Source: Labrys wisconsinensis (GTDB taxonomy: Bacteria > Pseudomonadota > Alphaproteobacteria > Rhizobiales > Labraceae). From it: DNA of 64,000 nt. Location: the NCBI RefSeq assembly GCF_030814995.1, contig NZ_JAUSVX010000028.1, positions 1-64,000 of the forward strand, in the 5' to 3' direction. Positions 61,492 through 64,000 of this stretch are shown here, piece after piece. The position numbers and the translations under genes were made by a program. The notes under the pieces were generated by a model, which was not told the origin of the DNA, ran no database searches, and saw only the letters and a program-made list of their open reading frames with translations. Within the stretch, counting starts at the first letter, position 1. Every line of letters starts with the position of its first letter.

Positions 61492-63051
61492 TCAGGCCTC
61501 GCGCGTGGTCTGGGCGCTGAGCTCGGCCCAGTCGAATTCCTCTTCGAGAATGTGGAAGGCGTCGTCGCCGATCTCGCCGCGCATGCGCAGCTCGTTGGCG
61601 CGGCGGCGAGCCGCGTCGATGGCCCGCCGCCGCAGGAAATCGGCCGGCAGCTCCGACGGCGCCCTGCCCTCGGGGTGGTCGTCGGCCTGCGCCAGGAGGC
61701 GCGCATATTCCTTGCGCAGCATGCGCGCATCGAGCGATTCCTCGCCCTCGATCGTCGCCAGGGCCGCCTTGTAGGCCTCGGCGCGGGCCTGGCCGACCTC
61801 CCGCGCCAGGACATTGCCGTCGCCGAGGTCGAGGGCCGCGATCAGCGGCCTGAGGCTCAGGCCCTGCACGACCAGGGTGCCGAGCACGACGCCGAAAGCG
61901 GTGAGCAGGATCAGGTCCCGATACGGGAAGGGAGTGCCGTCCGGCAGCGCCTCGGGCAGGGCGAAGGCGGCGGCCAGCGTGACGATGCCGCGCATGCCCG
62001 TCCACGACACGACGAGGCCGCCGCGGACCGTGGGCCGGGCCGCGGACGAGCCGAAGGCGGCGATGGCGGTCCGCATCATCGCGCCGTAGCTCATCACCCA
62101 GGCGAAGCGCGCGGCGATGACAGCCGCGAGCACCGCCAGCGCGAACAGCGCCGAGGGCAGGTGCTCGGCCGGAGCGAGCCGATCCCAGATCGGGCCGAGC
62201 TGCAGGCCGATCAGCACGAAGGCGAAGGCGTTGAGCACCAGCACCACCGTCTCCCACACGGCATAGGAGGGCACCCGCAGCCGCGCCGGGGTGCGCAGCG
62301 GTGCTGTCCTGGCCACGGTGATGGCGTAGCTGACGATGGTGAGGATGCCGGAGAGCCCGATGCGCTCGGCCAGGATCCAGACGCCGAAGGTGCCGGCGAA
62401 CTGCAGGATGATCGATGTCGGAGCGTCGCTGAAGCGGGCGATGACACGCGTCATGACCCAGGCCAGCACCGGACCGGCGATGAGGCTGCCGATGACGCCG
62501 AGGATGAAGGCCGGCGCGACGTCGCGCAGGGAGAAGTCGCCGGCGAGCGCGGCGCCGACCGCGAGGCGGTAGACCAGCAGCGCGGCGGCATCGTTGAGCA
62601 GGCTTTCGCCCTCCAGGACCTTGAGGATGCGGTAGGGCAGCCTCACCTGGCGCAGCACCGTGATCGCCGCCGCTGCGTCGGGCGGGGCGACGATGGCGCC
62701 GAGGGCGATGGCGACAGCCCAGGGCATGTCCGGCACCAGCCAGCGCGCCACCACCGCCACCACCGCGGTGGTGATGCCGACGGCGACGACGACCAGGCTG
62801 GCGATCGGCAGCCAGTTCGCGCGCATGTCCCGCGGCGAGGAATCATAGGCGGCATCGAGCAGGACCGGCGCGACGAACAGGGCCAGCGCCAGCTCCGGCT
62901 CCAGCGTCCAGGCGGGACCGACCGGCAGCACGGCCAGGCAGGCGCCGCCGATGGCCAGGAAGGTGGGATAGGGCACGCCGATCCGCCGTGCCAGCGCCGC
63001 CAGCAGCACGGCGGCGAGCAGGAGGCCGATGATCCACTCGAAGGTCTGCAT
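61492..63051 (-). CDS. CPA1-family Na+/H+ antiporter
   Basis: A 519-residue cation/proton antiporter. About 12 membrane segments fill residues 1-415, with ALGAIVAPPDAAAAITVLRQ and ESLLNDAAALLVYR near 105-165 holding the ion-binding acids (ND motif) typical of NhaP/YjcE. The cytoplasmic tail (about 420-519) is helical and charged (ARAEAYKAALATIEGEESLD). Start at MQTFEWIIG is chosen because the upstream extension runs into a hairpin repeat. It probably exports Na+ or K+ for pH and salt control. Convergent with the CHASE4 gene. Confidence 0.9.
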   Translation of the reverse strand: MQTFEWIIGLLLAAVLLAALARRIGVPYPTFLAIGGACLAVLPVGPAWTLEPELALALFVAPVLLDAAYDSSPRDMRANWLPIASLVVVAVGITTAVVAVVARWLVPDMPWAVAIALGAIVAPPDAAAAITVLRQVRLPYRILKVLEGESLLNDAAALLVYRLAVGAALAGDFSLRDVAPAFILGVIGSLIAGPVLAWVMTRVIARFSDAPTSIILQFAGTFGVWILAERIGLSGILTIVSYAITVARTAPLRTPARLRVPSYAVWETVVLVLNAFAFVLIGLQLGPIWDRLAPAEHLPSALFALAVLAAVIAARFAWVMSYGAMMRTAIAAFGSSAARPTVRGGLVVSWTGMRGIVTLAAAFALPEALPDGTPFPYRDLILLTAFGVVLGTLVVQGLSLRPLIAALDLGDGNVLAREVGQARAEAYKAALATIEGEESLDARMLRKEYARLLAQADDHPEGRAPSELPADFLRRRAIDAARRRANELRMRGEIGDDAFHILEEEFDWAELSAQTTREA

Positions 63052-63094
63052 GCCTGCTCCCCAGTCCCGCGGCAGGCGCGCGCCGTCGCTCCAA

Positions 63095-63158
63095 GCAGCT
63101 TCTCGCGGCTTGAGCCGCGAATTGATTTTGCATTCTCCATGCAAAATCAATGCTGCTC
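63095..63158 (-). repeat. Double-hairpin repeat, copy 2
   Basis: Reverse-complement copy of the element at 51395-51458. Read on the minus strand: GAGCAGC, perfect stem ATTGATTTTGCAT/ATGCAAAATCAAT, then stem CGCGGC-TCAA-GCCGCG and GAGAAGCTGC. Against copy 1 the second stem differs by T to C and A to G at paired positions, and the first stem differs by A to G opposite T, so pairing is preserved. It lies 43 bases upstream of the antiporter start. Confidence 0.8.
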
Positions 63159-63194
63159 AGACTGCCAAGTGTAAGCAGGTTCGGGTGAACCTGC

Positions 63195-63827
63195 TTAGCC
63201 GCGCCAGCCGTGCCAGGCCGTCAGCGCCGCGACCACGACGAACAGCACGCCCGCGGCCCGGCCGATGGAACGGGTGGCGCGCGGGTTCGACACGAGAAGG
63301 TCGCGGCTCCTGCCGGCGGCGAGCGCCAGCCCGCCATAGATGCATAGCTGCATCGCCACGGTCATCATGCCCATGACGAGCGCCTGGGACCAGAGGGCGC
63401 CGTACTGGGGCTTGATGAATTGCGGATAGACCGCCGCCACGAAGAGATAGGCCTTGGGATTGATGAGGCAAGTCACCGCCCCCTGGCGGAAGGCGACCGC
63501 GGCCGAGCGTGTCGTCGAGGCGCCCACGGCACCGACCTCGATGGCGCTGCGGATCAGGGTCAGGCCGATCCAGGCCATGTAGGCGGCGCCGGCGAACAGC
63601 ATCAGCGTGAACAGGGACGGGATCCAGTGCAGCAGCACGCCGACCCCGACCGCGCCGAACAGCGTGTGCACCGCCCCGCCGAGCATGATCCCGGCCGTGG
63701 CCGTCAACCCGGCGCGGCGCCCGCCGGTGAGGGCATTGGCGAGGACGAACAGCATGTCCATGCCCGGCACGATGATGATGCCGAACAGGAGGGCCAGGAA
63801 AAGCCAGAGATTCTCAGCATAGGTCAT
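63195..63827 (-). CDS. LysE-family translocator
   Basis: A 210-residue inner-membrane exporter with about six hydrophobic segments. The N-terminal IIIVPGMDMLFVLANALTGG and the central VTCLINPKAYLFVAAVYPQF are typical of the LysE/RhtB superfamily. It is divergent from a YafY/WYL-type regulator gene across a palindromic site, which suggests regulated export of an amino acid or metabolite. The substrate is unknown. Confidence 0.88.
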   Translation of the reverse strand: MTYAENLWLFLALLFGIIIVPGMDMLFVLANALTGGRRAGLTATAGIMLGGAVHTLFGAVGVGVLLHWIPSLFTLMLFAGAAYMAWIGLTLIRSAIEVGAVGASTTRSAAVAFRQGAVTCLINPKAYLFVAAVYPQFIKPQYGALWSQALVMGMMTVAMQLCIYGGLALAAGRSRDLLVSNPRATRSIGRAAGVLFVVVAALTAWHGWRG

Positions 63828-63910
63828 GTCAGTTGCCGCCCTGCGCCGCGGCGCGTGGCCGCGGCGACATCGTGGTTTTTCAAAGGGATGGCGAGGTGAT
63901 ACGAAACCCC

Positions 63911-63932
63911 AACTGACAAGGTCGTGTCAGTT
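63911..63932. promoter_or_regulatory. Palindromic operator of the YafY-type regulator
   Basis: AACTGACA (63911-63918) and TGTCAGTT (63925-63932) are perfect 8-bp arms with a 6-bp centre. It lies 14 bp ahead of the regulator start and between it and the divergent LysE gene. A further TGTCAGTT half-site occurs at 63827-63834, at the LysE start. Likely binding site for the adjacent regulator. Confidence 0.65.
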
Positions 63933-63945
63933 GTGACGAGGGCTC

Positions 63946-64000
63946 ATGCGCAAGGCGGCGCGCCTGTTCGAGATCATCCAGATCCTGCGCCTGGCGCGGG
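63946..64000 (+). CDS. YafY/WYL-type HTH regulator, N-terminal fragment
   Basis: Only the first 18 codons are inside the window: MRKAARLFEIIQILRLAR. This is the typical start of DeoR-like HTH_11/WYL (YafY) regulators, MRRADRLFQIIQ-type. It is divergent from the LysE exporter and has a palindrome just upstream, so it probably controls itself and the exporter. The rest lies beyond the right edge. Confidence 0.75.
   Translation, partial: MRKAARLFEIIQILRLAR

Noticed and set aside
59848-63174. 1108-codon plus-strand frame
   Set aside because: Out-of-frame reading of the CHASE4-GGDEF-EAL gene joined to the antisense of the antiporter gene.

Overview
The window is a GC-rich (roughly 70 %) stretch of chromosomal DNA that looks alphaproteobacterial, most likely Hyphomicrobiales (Rhizobiales). 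Pointers are the adjacent cheY-cheZ pair, a paired M16 protease operon, a TIGR01459-type HAD phosphatase, two Ku genes with a PE-LIG-POL LigD, and several families of palindromic intergenic repeats of the kind common in that order. Genus cannot be fixed from sequence alone. I see no rRNA, tRNA, CRISPR array, insertion sequence or prophage.

Layout. 0.2-7.0 kb: two divergent transcription units for degradation of an aromatic compound (aryl-alcohol dehydrogenase, MhpA-like flavin hydroxylase, FAH-family enzyme and MFS transporter leftward; SDR and extradiol dioxygenase rightward) around a repeated palindromic operator. 7.3-16.2 kb: a LacI-controlled sugar cluster with ketose 3-epimerase, RbsB-type ABC importer with two permeases, FGGY kinase and class II aldolase, with a perfect LacI-type operator between the epimerase and the regulator. 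16.6-24.1 kb: purD, a fluoroacetate-dehalogenase-like hydrolase, a patatin, a serine hydrolase, an AraC/GyrI regulator and mutL. 24.3-39.8 kb: housekeeping genes (lspA, ileS, ribF, cheY, cheZ, HAD phosphatase, M16 pair, rsmD, a repeat-rich pseudouridine synthase, tadA, a degenerate EAL protein). 40-50.8 kb: small accessory genes (LysE exporters, nucleotidyltransferase, lactonase-like hydrolase with LysR regulator, SoxR with a divergent flavin reductase and a SoxR box, a Phd-type antitoxin beside a frameshifted toxin, AraC regulator, PEBP protein, diguanylate cyclase, acetyltransferase). 50.9-57.9 kb: a DNA-repair and stress island (KGG protein, two Ku genes, LigD, topoisomerase IB, small proteins). 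57.9-64 kb: an MFS gene with a frameshift, a CHASE4-GGDEF-EAL protein, a CPA1 antiporter, a LysE exporter and the start of a YafY/WYL-type regulator.

The most interesting signals are: a hydrolase carrying every catalytic residue of characterised fluoroacetate dehalogenase; a 64-nt double-hairpin repeat found twice with compensatory stem changes; a toxin gene inactivated by one base beside an intact antitoxin; a pseudouridine synthase with twelve 17-residue tandem repeats; a repeat-built 40-residue reading frame coupled to a flavin reductase; a textbook SoxR box; and a Ku-LigD island with a 16-bp perfect inverted repeat between ligD and the second ku. I found no clearly new defence or biosynthetic system.
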